The notes beneath the pieces are model-generated. The model saw nothing but the letters and a program-made list of their open reading frames with translations, had not been told where the DNA came from and made no database searches. A stretch of DNA of 64,000 nt from Zeus faber (lineage: Eukaryota; Chordata; Actinopteri; Zeiformes; Zeidae), in contig OY482855.1 of assembly GCA_960531495.1 (NCBI GenBank), positions 620,001 to 684,000 of the forward strand, written 5' to 3'. Both the position numbers and the translations under genes were made by a program. Positions 1 to 12,739 of this stretch are shown here, piece after piece; the first letter of the stretch is position 1, and the number at the start of each line of letters is the position of its first letter.

Positions 1-3000
1 TCAACAATTGAAAGAAAGATTGCAAGTAAGATTTAAAAAAGAAAGATTGAAAGAAAGAATGAAAGAATGAAAGAAAGATTGAAAGATTGAAAGAAAGAAA
101 GATTGAAAGATTGAATGATTGAAAGAAAGACTGAAAGAAAGATTGAAAGATTCAAAAATTGAAAGAAAGATTGCAAGAAAGATTGAAAAAAGAAGGATTG
201 AAAGAAAGAATGAAAGAAATATTGAAAGAAAGAAAGATTGAAAGAAATAACAAAAGAAAGATTGAAAGAACGAATGAAAGAAAGATTGAAAGATAGATGG
301 AAAGAAAGATTGGAATAAAGATAGAAAAATTGAAATTAAGAAAGAATGAAAGAAAGATTGAAAGATTGAAATATTGAAAGAAAGAATGAAAGAAAGATTG
401 AAAGATGAAAGAAAGATTGAAAGATTGAAATATTGAAAGATTGAAATAAAGATTAAAAGTTTGAAAGAAAGATTGAAAGAAAGATTTAAAGAAAGAAAGA
501 TTGAAAGTAAGAAAGATTGAAAGAAATATTGAAAGAAAGATTGAAAAAAAGAAAGATTGAAAGAAAGATTGAAAGAAAGATTGAAAGACTGATGGAAAGA
601 ATGAAATAAAGATTGAAAGAAAGATTGAAAGAAAGAAATATTGAAGGAAAGATTGAAAGATTGAATGATTGAAAGAAAGACTGAAAGAAAGATTGACGGA
701 CAGAAAGATTGAAAGAAAGAATGAAAGAAAGATTGAAAGAAAGAATGAAAGAAAGATTGAAAGATTGAAATATTGAAAGAAAGAATGAAAGAAAGACTGA
801 AAGATTGAAAGAAAGATTGAAAGAAAGATTGAAAGATTGAAATATTTAAAGAAAGATTGAAAGAAGGAATGAAAGAACAATTGAAAGAAAGAATGAAAGA
901 CTGAAAGAAAAATTGAAAGATTGAAAGAAAGAATGAAAGAACGATTGAAAGATTGAAAGATTGAAAGATTGAAAGAAAGAATGAAAGAAAGATTGAAAGA
1001 AAGATGGAAAGAAAGATTGAAAGAAAGAAAGATTGAAAGAAATAATAAAAGAAAGATTGAACGATTGGAAGACATTTTGAAAGATAGAAAAATTGAAAGT
1101 AAGAAAGATTGAAAGAAAGAATGAAAGAAAGATTGAAAGATTGACCGAAAGAATGACAGAAAGATTGAAAGATTGAAATATTGAAAGAAAGAATGAAAAA
1201 AAGATTGAAAGACTGAAAGAAAGAATGAAAGAAAGATTGAAAGATTAAACAATTGAAAGAAAGTTTGCAAGAAAGATTGAAAAAAGAAAGATTGAAAGAA
1301 AGAATGAAAAAAAGATTGATAGATAGATGGATAGAAAGATTGAAAGAAAGAAAGATTGAAAGAATAACAAAAGAAAGATTGAAAGATTGGAAGAAATATT
1401 GAAAGATAGAAAAATTGAATGTAAGAAAGATTGAAAGAAAAAATTAAAGAAAGATTGAAAGATTGAAAGAAAGAATGAAAGAAAGGTTGAAAGATTGAAA
1501 TATTGAAAGAAAGAATGAAAGAATGATTGAAAGATTGAAAGAAAGTTTGAAAGTTTGAAAGAAAGATTGAAAGAAAGATTTAAAGAAAGAAAGATTGAAA
1601 GAAATATTGAAAGAAAGATTGAAAGATTGAAAGAAAGATTGAAAGAAAGAATGAAAAAAAGATTGATAGATAGATGGATAGAAAGATTGAAAGAAAGAAA
1701 GATTGAAAGAATAACAAAAGAAAGATTGAAAGATTGGAAGAAATATTGAAAGATAGAAAAATTGAATGTAAGAAAGATTGAAAGAAAAAATTAAAGAAAG
1801 ATTGAAAGATTGAAAGAAAGAATGAAAGAAAGGTTGAAAGATTGAAATATTGAAAGAAAGAATGAAAGAAAGATTGAAAGATTGAAAGTTTGAAAGAAAG
1901 ATTGAAAGATTGAAAGATTGAAAGATTGAAAGAAAGAATGAAAGAAAGATTGAAAGAAAGATGGAAAGAAAGATTGAAAGAAAGAAAGATTGAAAGAAAT
2001 AATAAAAGAAAGATTGAACGATTGGAAGAAATATTGAAAGATAGAAAAATTGAAAGTAAGAAAAATTGAAAGAAAGAATGAAAGAAAGATTGAAAGATTG
2101 AAAGAAAGAATGAAAGAAAGATTGAAAGATTGAAATATTGAAAGAAAGAATGAAAGAAAGACTGAAAGATTGAAAGAAAGATTGAAAGAAAGATTGAAAG
2201 ATTGAAATATTTAAAGAAAGATTGGAAGAAAGAATGAAAGAACAATTGAAAGAAAGAATGAAAGAATGAAAGAAAAATTGAAAGATTGAAAGAAAGAATG
2301 AAAGAACGATTGAAAGATTGAAAGATTGAAAGATTGAAAGAAAGAATGAAAGAAAGATTGAAAGAAAGATGGAAAGAAAGATTGAAAGAAAGAAAGATTG
2401 AAAGAAATAATAAAAGAAAGATTGAACGATTGGAAGACATTTTGAAAGATAGAAAAATTGAAAGTAAGAAAGATTGAAAGAAAGAATGAAAGAAAGATTG
2501 AAAGATTGACAGAAAGAATGACAGAAAGATTGAAAGATTGAAATATTGAAAGAAAGAATGAAAAAAAGATTGAAAGACTGAAAGAAAGAATGAAAGAAAG
2601 ATTGAAAGATTAAACAATTAAAGTTTGCAAGAAAGATTGAAAAAAGAAAGATTGAAAGAAAGAATGAAAAAAAGATTGATAGATAGATGGATAGAAAGAT
2701 TGAAAGAAAGAAAGATTGAAAGAATAACAAAAGAAAGATTGAAAGATTGGAAGAAATATTGAAAGATAGAAAAATTGAAAGTAAGAAAGATTGAAAGAAA
2801 AAATTAAAGAAAGATTGAAAGATTGAAATATTGAAAGAAAGTATGAAAGAAAGATTGAAAGATTGAAAGAAAGATTGAAAGAAAGATTGAAAGATTGAAA
2901 GATTGAAATAAAGATTGAAAGTTTGAAAGAAAGATTGAAAGAAAGATTTAAAGAAAGAAAGATTGAAAGAAATATTGAAAGAAAGATTGAAAGATTGAAA

Positions 3001-3859
3001 GAAAGATTGAAAGAAAAAATGAAAGAAAGATTGAAAGATTGAAAGATTGAAATAAAGAATGAAAGTTTGAAAGAAAGATTGAAAGAAACATTTTAAGAAA
3101 GAAAGATTGAAAGATTGAAAGATTGAAAGAAATATTGAAAGAAAGATTGAAAGATTGAAAGAAAGATTGAAAGAAAGAATGAAAGAAAGATTGAAAGAAA
3201 GATTGAAAGAAAGATTGAAAGAAAGATTGAAAGACTGAAGGAAAGAATGAAAGAAAGATTGAAAGAAAGATTGAAAGAAAGAAATATTGAAAGTAAGATT
3301 GAAAGATTGAATGATTGAAAGAAAGACTGAAAGATAGATTGAAAGATTGAAGATTGAAAGATTGAAAGAAAGATTGAAAGAAAGATTGAACGACTGAAAG
3401 ATTGAAAGAAAGATTGAAAGTTTGAAACAAATTTTCAAAGACTGAAAGAAAGAATGAAAGAAAGATTGAAAGAAAGATTGAAAAAAGAAAGATTGAAAAA
3501 AAATTTGAAAGAAAGATTTAAAGAAGGAATGAAAGAAAGATTGAATGAAATATTGAAAGACAGAAAGATTGAAAGAAACAATGAAAGAAAGATTGAAAGA
3601 TTAAAAGAAAGAATGAAAGAAAGATTGAAAAATTGAAAGATTGAAAGAAAGATTGAAAAAAAGATTGAAAGACTGGAAGAAAGAATGAAAGAAAGATTGA
3701 AAGATTCAACAAATGAAAGAATGATTGCAAGAAAGATTAAAAAAAGAAAGATTGAAAGAAAATTTGAAAGTATGATTGAAGAAGGAATGAAAGAAAGATT
3801 GAATGAAAAATTGAAAGACAGAAAGATTGAAAGAAAGAATGAAAGAAAGATTGAAAGAT
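1..3859 (+). repeat. A-type higher-order unit 1 (long form, 3859 bp)
   Basis: The unit opens with the tag caacaattgaaagaaag followed by attgcaagtaag; the same tag restarts at 3860, 6397 and 10232. Inside are secondary ttgcaag landmarks at 171, 1265, 2625 and 3725, and two gatagatagatggatag islands at about 1315 and 1664. It matches 6397-10231 almost base for base at an offset of 6396, dropping to 6372 after a 24-bp difference near 1785/8173. No gene is visible. Confidence 0.85.
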
Positions 3860-6396
3860 TCAACAATTGAAAGAAAGATTGCAAGTAAGATTTAAAAAAG
3901 AAAGATTGAAAGAAAGAATGAAAGAATGAAAGAAAGATTGAAAGATTGAAAGAAAGAAAGATTGAAAGATTGAATGATTGAAAGAAAGACTGAAAGAAAG
4001 ATTGAAAGATTCAAAAATTGAAAGAAAGATTGCAAGAAAGATTGAAAAAAGAAGGATTGAAAGAAAGAATGAAAGAAATATTGAAAGAAAGAAAGATTGA
4101 AAGAAATAACAAAAGAAAGATTGAAAGAAAGAATGAAAGAAAGATTGAAAGATAGATGGAAAGAAAGATTGGAATAAAGATAGAAAAATTGAAATTAAGA
4201 AAGAATGAAAGAAAGATTGAAAGATTGAAATATTGAAAGAAAGAATGAAAGAAAGATTGAAAGATGAAAGAAAGATTGAAAGATTGAAATATTGAAAGAT
4301 TGAAATAAAGATTAAAAGTTTGAAAGAAAGATTGAAAGAAAGATTTAAAGAAAGAAAGATTGAAAGTAAGAAAGATTGAAAGAAATATTGAAAGAAAGAT
4401 TGAAAAAAAGAAAGATTGAAAGAAAGATTGAAAGAAAGATTGAAAGACTGATGGAAAGAATGAAATAAAGATTGAAAGAAAGATTGAAAGAAAGAAATAT
4501 TGAAGGAAAGATTGAAAGATTGAATGATTGAAAGAAAGACTGAAAGAAATAATAAAAGAAAGATTGAACGATTGGAAGAAATATTGAAAGATAGAAAAAT
4601 TGAAAGTAAGAAAGATTGAAAGAAAGAATGAAAGAAAGATTGAAAGATTGAAAGAAAGAATGAAAGAAAGATTGAAAGATTGAAATATTGAAAGAAAGAA
4701 TGAAAGAAAGACTGAAAGATTGAAAGAAAGATTGAAAGATTGAAATATTTAAAGAAAGATTGAAAGAAAGAATGAAAGAACAATTGAAAGAAAGAATGAA
4801 AGAATGAAAGAAAAATTGAAAGATTGAAAGAAAGAATGAAAGAACGATTGAAAGATTGAAAGATTGAAAGATTGAAAGAAAGAATGAAAGAAAGATTGAA
4901 AGAAAGATGGAAAGAAAGATTGAAAGAAAGAAAGATTGAAAGAAATAATAAAAGAAAGATTGAACGATTGGAAGACATTTTGAAAGATAGAAAAATTGAA
5001 AGTAAGAAAGATTGAAAGAAAGAATGAAAGAAAGATTGAAAGATTGACACAAAGAATGACAGAAAGATTGAAAGATTGAAATATTGAAAGAAAGAATGAA
5101 AAAAAGATTGAAAGACTGAAAGAAAGAATGAAAGAAAGATTGAAAGATTAAACAATTAAAGTTTGCAAGAAAGATTGAAAAAAGAAAGATTGAAAGAAAG
5201 AATGAAAAAAAGATTGATAGATAGATGGATAGAAAGATTGAAAGAAAGAAAGATTGAAAGAATAACAAAAGAAAGATTGAAAGATTGGAAGAAATATTGA
5301 AAGATAGAAAAATTGAAAGTAAGAAAGATTGAAAGAAAAAATTAAAGAAAGATTGAAAGATTGAAATATTGAAAGAAAGAATGAAAGAAAGATTGAAAGA
5401 TTGAAAGAAAGATTGAAAGAAAGATTGAAGGATTGAAAGATTGAAATAAAGATTGAAAGTTTGAAAGAAAGATTGAAAGAAAGATTTAAAGAAAGAAGAT
5501 TGAAAGAAATATTGAAAGAAAGATTGAAAGATTGAAAGAAAGATTGAAAGAAAGAATGAAAGAAAGATTGAAAGATTGAAAGATTGAAATAAAGAATGAA
5601 AGTTTGAAAGAAAGATTGAAAGAAAGATTTTAAGAAAGAAAGATTGAAAGATTGAAAGATATAAAGAAATATTGAAAGAAAGATTGAAAGATTGAAAGAA
5701 AGATTGAAAGAAAGAATGAAAGAAAGATTGAAAGAAAGTTTGAAAGAAAGATTGAAAGAAAGATTGAAAGACTGAAGGAAAGAATGAAAGAAAGATTGAA
5801 AGAAAGATTGAAAGAAAGAAATATTGAAAGTAAGATTGAAAGATTGAATGATTGAAAGAAAGACTGAAAGATAGATTGAAAGATTGAAGATTGAAAGATT
5901 GAAAGAAAGATTGAAAGAAAGATTGAACGACTGAAAGATTGAAAGAAAGATTGAAAGTTTGAAACAAATTTTCAAAGACTGAAAGAAAGAATGAAAGAAA
6001 GATTGAAAGAAAGATTGAAAAAAGAAAGATTGAAAGAAAATTTGAAAGAAAGATTTAAAGAAGGAATGAAAGAAAGATTGAATGAAATATTGAAAGACAG
6101 AAAGATTGAAAGAAACAATGAAAGAAAGATTGAAAGATTAAAAGAAAGAATGAAAGAAAGATTGAAAAATTGAAAGATTGAAAGAAAGATTGAAAAAAAG
6201 ATTGAAAGACTGGAAGAAAGAATGAAAGAAAGATTGAAAGATTCAACAAATGAAAGAATGATTGCAAGAAAGATTAAAAAAAGAAAGATTGAAAGAAAAT
6301 TTGAAAGTATGATTGAAGAAGGAATGAAAGAAAGATTGAATGAAAAATTGAAAGACAGAAAGATTGAAAGGAAGAATGAAAGAAAGATTGAAAGAT
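3860..6396 (+). repeat. A-type higher-order unit 2 (short form, 2537 bp)
   Basis: It starts with the same caacaattg tag. The first ~685 bp match the head of unit 1. Near 4545-4550 the sequence jumps to the DNA that follows about 2000 in unit 1 (the taataaaag / gaacgattgg landmark), so about 1.3 kb is missing relative to the long form. The rest follows unit 1 to its end at an offset of about 2537-2550. The jump is a clean junction between two satellite contexts, as expected from unequal exchange. Confidence 0.8.
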
Positions 6397-9300
6397 TCAA
6401 CAATTGAAAGAAAGATTGCAAGTAAGATTTAAAAAAGAAAGATTGAAAGAAAGAATGAAAGAATGAAAGAAAGATTGAAAGATTGAAAGAAAGAAAGATT
6501 GAAAGATTGAATGATTGAAAGAAAGACTGAAAGAAAGATTGAAAGATTCAAAAATTGAAAGAAAGATTGCAAGAAAGATTGAAAAAAGAAGGATTGAAAG
6601 AAAGAATGAAAGAAATATTGAAAGAAAGAAAGATTGAAAGAAATAACAAAAGAAAGATTGAAAGAACGAATGAAAGAAAGATTGAAAGATAGATGGAAAG
6701 AAAGATTGGAATAAAGATAGAAAAATTGAAATTAAGAAAGAATGAAAGAAAGATTGAAAGATTGAAATATTGAAAGAAAGAATGAAAGAAAGATTGAAAG
6801 ATGAAAGAAAGATTGAAAGATTGAAATATTGAAAGATTGAAATAAAGATTAAAAGTTTGAAAGAAAGATTGAAAGAAAGATTTAAAGAAAGAAAGATTGA
6901 AAGTAAGAAAGATTGAAAGAAATATTGAAAGAAAGATTGAAAAAAAGAAAGATTGAAAGAAAGATTGAAAGAAAGATTGAAAGACTGATGGAAAGAATGA
7001 AATAAAGATTGAAAGAAAGATTGAAAGAAAGAAATATTGAAGGAAAGATTGAAAGATTGAATGATTGAAAGAAAGACTGAAAGAAAGATTGACGGACAGA
7101 AAGATTGAAAGAAAGAATGAAAGAAAGATTGAAAGAAAGAATGAAAGAAAGATTGAAAGATTGAAATATTGAAAGAAAGAATGAAAGAAAGACTGAAAGA
7201 TTGAAAGAAAGATTGAAAGAAAGATTGAAAGATTGAAATATTTAAAGAAAGATTGAAAGAAGGAATGAAAGAACAATTGAAAGAAAGAATGAAAGACTGA
7301 AAGAAAAATTGAAAGATTGAAAGAAAGAATGAAAGAACGATTGAAAGATTGAAAGATTGAAAGATTGAAAGAAAGAATGAAAGAAAGATTGAAAGAAAGA
7401 TGGAAAGAAAGATTGAAAGAAAGAAAGATTGAAAGAAATAATAAAAGAAAGATTGAACGATTGGAAGACATTTTGAAAGATAGAAAAATTGAAAGTAAGA
7501 AAGATTGAAAGAAAGAATGAAAGAAAGATTGAAAGATTGACCGAAAGAATGACAGAAAGATTGAAAGATTGAAATATTGAAAGAAAGAATGAAAAAAAGA
7601 TTGAAAGACTGAAAGAAAGAATGAAAGAAAGATTGAAAGATTAAACAATTGAAAGAAAGTTTGCAAGAAAGATTGAAAAAAGAAAGATTGAAAGAAAGAA
7701 TGAAAAAAAGATTGATAGATAGATGGATAGAAAGATTGAAAGAAAGAAAGATTGAAAGAATAACAAAAGAAAGATTGAAAGATTGGAAGAAATATTGAAA
7801 GATAGAAAAATTGAATGTAAGAAAGATTGAAAGAAAAAATTAAAGAAAGATTGAAAGATTGAAAGAAAGAATGAAAGAAAGGTTGAAAGATTGAAATATT
7901 GAAAGAAAGAATGAAAGAAAGATTGAAAGATTGAAAGAAAGTTTGAAAGTTTGAAAGAAAGATTGAAAGAAAGATTTAAAGAAAGAAAGATTGAAAGAAA
8001 TATTGAAAGAACGATTGAAAGATTGAAAGAAAGATTGAAAGAAAGAATGAAAAAAAGATTGATAGATAGATGGATAGAAAGATTGAAAGAAAGAAAGATT
8101 GAAAGAATAACAAAAGAAAGATTGAAAGATTGGAAGAAATATTGAAAGATAGAAAAATTGAATGTAAGAAAGATTGAAAGATTGAAAGAAAGAATGAAAG
8201 AAAGGTTGAAAGATTGAAATATTGAAAGAAAGAATGAAAGAAAGATTGAAAGATTGAAAGTTTGAAAGAAAGATTGAAAGATTGAAAGATTGAAAGATTG
8301 AAAGAAAGAATGAAAGAAAGATTGAAAGAAAGATGGAAAGAAAGATTGAAAGAAAGAAAGATTGAAAGAAATAATAAAAGAAAGATTGAACGATTGGAAG
8401 AAATATTGAAAGATAGAAAAATTGAAAGTAAGAAAAATTGAAAGAAAGAATGAAAGAAAGATTGAAAGATTGAAAGAAAGAATGAAAGAAAGATTGAAAG
8501 ATTGAAATATTGAAAGAAAGAATGAAAGAAAGACTGAAAGATTGAAAGAAAGATTGAAAGAAAGATTGAAAGATTGAAATATTTAAAGAAAGATTGGAAG
8601 AAAGAATGAAAGAACAATTGAAAGAAAGAATGAAAGAATGAAAGAAAAATTGAAAGATTGAAAGAAAGAATGAAAGAACGATTGAAAGATTGAAAGATTG
8701 AAAGATTGAAAGAAAGAATGAAAGAAAGATTGAAAGAAAGATGGAAAGAAAGATTGAAAGAAAGAAAGATTGAAAGAAATAATAAAAGAAAGATTGAACG
8801 ATTGGAAGACATTTTGAAAGATAGAAAAATTGAAAGTAAGAAAGATTGAAAGAAAGAATGAAAGAAAGATTGAAAGATTGACAGAAAGAATGACAGAAAG
8901 ATTGAAAGATTGAAATATTGAAAGAAAGAATGAAAAAAAGATTGAAAGACTGAAAGAAAGAATGAAAGAAAGATTGAAAGATTAAACAATTAAAGTTTGC
9001 AAGAAAGATTGAAAAAAGAAAGATTGAAAGAAAGAATGAAAAAAAGATTGATAGATAGATGGATAGAAAGATTGAAAGAAAGAAAGATTGAAAGAATAAC
9101 AAAAGAAAGATTGAAAGATTGGAAGAAATATTGAAAGATAGAAAAATTGAAAGTAAGAAAGATTGAAAGAAAAAATTAAAGAAAGATTGAAAGATTGAAA
9201 TATTGAAAGAAAGTATGAAAGAAAGATTGAAAGATTGAAAGAAAGATTGAAAGAAAGATTGAAAGATTGAAAGATTGAAATAAAGATTGAAAGTTTGAAA

Positions 9301-10231
9301 GAAAGATTGAAAGAAAGATTTAAAGAAAGAAAGATTGAAAGAAATATTGAAAGAAAGATTGAAAGATTGAAAGAAAGATTGAAAGAAAAAATGAAAGAAA
9401 GATTGAAAGATTGAAAGATTGAAATAAAGAATGAAAGTTTGAAAGAAAGATTGAAAGAAACATTTTAAGAAAGAAAGATTGAAAGATTGAAAGATTGAAA
9501 GAAATATTGAAAGAAAGATTGAAAGATTGAAAGAAAGATTGAAAGAAAGAATGAAAGAAAGATTGAAAGAAAGATTGAAAGAAAGATTGAAAGAAAGATT
9601 GAAAGACTGAAGGAAAGAATGAAAGAAAGATTGAAAGAAAGATTGAAAGAAAGAAATATTGAAAGTAAGATTGAAAGATTGAATGATTGAAAGAAAGACT
9701 GAAAGATAGATTGAAAGATTGAAGATTGAAAGATTGAAAGAAAGATTGAAAGAAAGATTGAACGACTGAAAGATTGAAAGAAAGATTGAAAGTTTGAAAC
9801 AAATTTTCAAAGACTGAAAGAAAGAATGAAAGAAAGATTGAAAGAAAGATTGAAAAAAGAAAGATTGAAAGAAAATTTGAAAGAAAGATTTAAAGAAGGA
9901 ATGAAAGAAAGATTGAATGAAATATTGAAAGACAGAAAGATTGAAAGAAACAATGAAAGAAAGATTGAAAGATTAAAAGAAAGAATGAAAGAAAGATTGA
10001 AAAATTGAAAGATTGAAAGAAAGATTGAAAAAAAGATTGAAAGACTGGAAGAAAGAATGAAAGAAAGATTGAAAGATTCAACAAATGAAAGAATGATTGC
10101 AAGAAAGATTAAAAAAAGAAAGATTGAAAGAAAATTTGAAAGTATGATTGAAGAAGGAATGAAAGAAAGATTGAATGAAAAATTGAAAGACAGAAAGATT
10201 GAAAGAAAGAATGAAAGAAAGATTGAAAGAT
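6397..10231 (+). repeat. A-type higher-order unit 3 (long form, 3835 bp)
   Basis: This is a near-perfect copy of 1-3859. Landmarks at 6416, 6567, 7661, 8997 and 10097 match 20, 171, 1265, 2625 and 3725. The net length difference is 24 bp, lost near 8173 where the gaaagaaaaaattaaag segment is absent. Conservation across a 6.4-kb spacing shows that the long+short pair was duplicated as one piece. Confidence 0.85.
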
Positions 10232-12739
10232 TCAACAATTGAAAGAAAGATTGCAAGTAAGATTTAAAAAAGAAAGATTGAAAGAAAGAATGAAAGAATG
10301 AAAGAAAGATTGAAAGATTGAAAGAAAGAAAGATTGAAAGATTGAATGATTGAAAGAAAGACTGAAAGAAAGATTGAAAGATTCAAAAATTGAAAGAAAG
10401 ATTGCAAGAAAGATTGAAAAAAGAAGGATTGAAAGAAAGAATGAAAGAAATATTGAAAGAAAGAAAGATTGAAAGAAATAACAAAAGAAAGATTGAAAGA
10501 AAGAATGAAAGAAAGATTGAAAGATAGATGGAAAGAAAGATTGGAATAAAGATAGAAAAATTGAAATTAAGAAAGAATGAAAGAAAGATTGAAAGATTGA
10601 AATATTGAAAGAAAGAATGAAAGAAAGATTGAAAGATGAAAGAAAGATTGAAAGATTGAAATATTGAAAGATTGAAATAAAGATTAAAAGTTTGAAAGAA
10701 AGATTGAAAGAAAGATTTAAAGAAAGAAAGATTGAAAGTAAGAAAGATTGAAAGAAATATTGAAAGAAAGATTGAAAAAAAGAAAGATTGAAAGAAAGAT
10801 TGAAAGAAAGATTGAAAGACTGATGGAAAGAATGAAATAAAGATTGAAAGAAAGATTGAAAGAAAGAAATATTGAAGGAAAGATTGAAAGATTGAATGAT
10901 TGAAAGAAAGACTGAAAGAAAGATTGACGGACAGAAAGATTGAAAAAAAAGAATGAAAGAAAGATTGAAAGAAAGAATGAAAGAAAGATTGAAAGATTGA
11001 AATATTGAAAGAAAGAATGAAAGAAAGACTGAAAGATTGAAAGAAAGATTGAAAGAAAGATTGAAAGATTGAAATATTTAAAGAAAGATTGAAAGAAAGA
11101 ATGAAAGAACAATTGAAAGAAAGAATGAAAGACTGAAAGAAAAATTGAAAGATTGAAAGAAAGAATGAAAGAACAATTGAAAGACTGAAAGATTGAAAGA
11201 TTGAAAGAAAGAATGAAAGAAAGATTGAAAGAAAGATGGAAAGAAAGATTGAAAGAAAGAAAGATTGAAAGAAATAATAAAAGAAAGATTGAACGATTGG
11301 AAGACATTTTGAAAGATAGAAAAATTGAAAGTAAGAAAGATTGAAAGAAAGAATGAAAGAAAGATTGAAAGATTGACCGAAAGAATGACAGAAAGATTGA
11401 AAGATTGAAATATTGAAAGAAAGAATGAAAAAAAGATTGAAAGACTGAAAGAAAGAATGAAAGAAAGATTGAAAGATTAAACAATTGAAAGAAAGTTTGC
11501 AAGAAAGATTGAAAAAAGAAAGATTGAAAGAAAGAATGAAAAAAAGATTGATAGATAGATGGATAGAAAGATTGAAAGAAAGAAAGATTGAAAGAATAAC
11601 AAAAGAAAGATTGAAAGATTGGAAGAAATATTGAAAGATAGAAAAATTGAATGTAAGAAAGATTGAAAGAAAAAATTAAAGAAAGATTGAAAGATTGAAA
11701 GAAAGAATGAAAGAAAGGTTGAAAGATTGAAATATTGAAAGAAAGAATGAAAGAAAGATTGAAAGATTGAAAGAAAGTTTGAAAGAAAGATTGAAAGATT
11801 GAAAGATTGAAATAAAGATTGAAAGTTTGAAAGAAAGATTGAAAGAAAGATTTAAAGAAAGAAAGATTGAAAGAAATATTGAAAGAAAGATTGAAAGATT
11901 GAAAGAAAGATTGAAAGAAAGAATGAAAGAAAGATTGAAAGATTGAAAGATTGAAATAAAGAATGAAAGTTTGAAAGAAAGATTGAAAGAAAGATTTTAA
12001 GAAAGAAAGATTGAAAGATTGAAAGATTGAAAGAAATATTGAAAGAAAGATTGAAAGATTGAAAGAAAGATTGAAAGAAAGAATGAAAGAAAGATTGAAA
12101 GAAAGATTGAAAGAAAGATTGAAAGAAAGATTGAAAGACTGAAGGAAAGAATGAAAGAAAGATTGAAAGAAAGATTGAAAGAAAGAAATATTGAAAGTAA
12201 GATTGAAAGATTGAATGATTGAAAGAAAGACTGAAAGATAGATTGAAAGATTGAAGATTGAAAGATTGAAAGAAAGATTGAAAGAAAGATTGAACGACTG
12301 AAAGATTGAAAGAAAGATTGAAAGTTTGAAACAAATTTTCAAAGACTGAAAGAAATAATGAAAGAAAGATTGAAAGAAAGATTGAAAAAAGAAAGATTGA
12401 AAGAAGGAATGAAAGAAAGATTGAATGAAATATTGAAAGACAGAAAGATTGAAAGAAACAATGAAAGAAAGATTGAAAGATTAAAAGAAAGAATGAAAGA
12501 AAGATTGAAAAATTGAAAGATTGAAAGAAAGATTGAAAAAAAGATTGAAAGACTGGAAGAAAGAATGAAAGAAAGATTGAAAGATTCAACAAATGAAAGA
12601 ATGATTGCAAGAAAGATTAAAAAAAGAAAGATTGAAAGAAAATTTGAAAGTATGATTGAAGAAGGAATGAAAGAAAGATTGAATGAAAAATTGAAAGACA
12701 GAAAGATTGAAAGAAAGAATGAAAGAAAGATTGAAAGAT
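10232..12739 (+). repeat. A-type higher-order unit 4 (short form, 2508 bp)
   Basis: The head (10232 to about 11790) follows 6397-7955 at an offset of 3835-3836. It then jumps to the tail of the long form (9.26 kb onward). Its internal deletion has different breakpoints from that of the short unit at 3860, so the two short forms arose separately. Near 12400 it also lacks a 24-bp segment present in the units at 3500, 6030 and 9870; the same loss occurs near 34710 and 37100. Confidence 0.75.
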
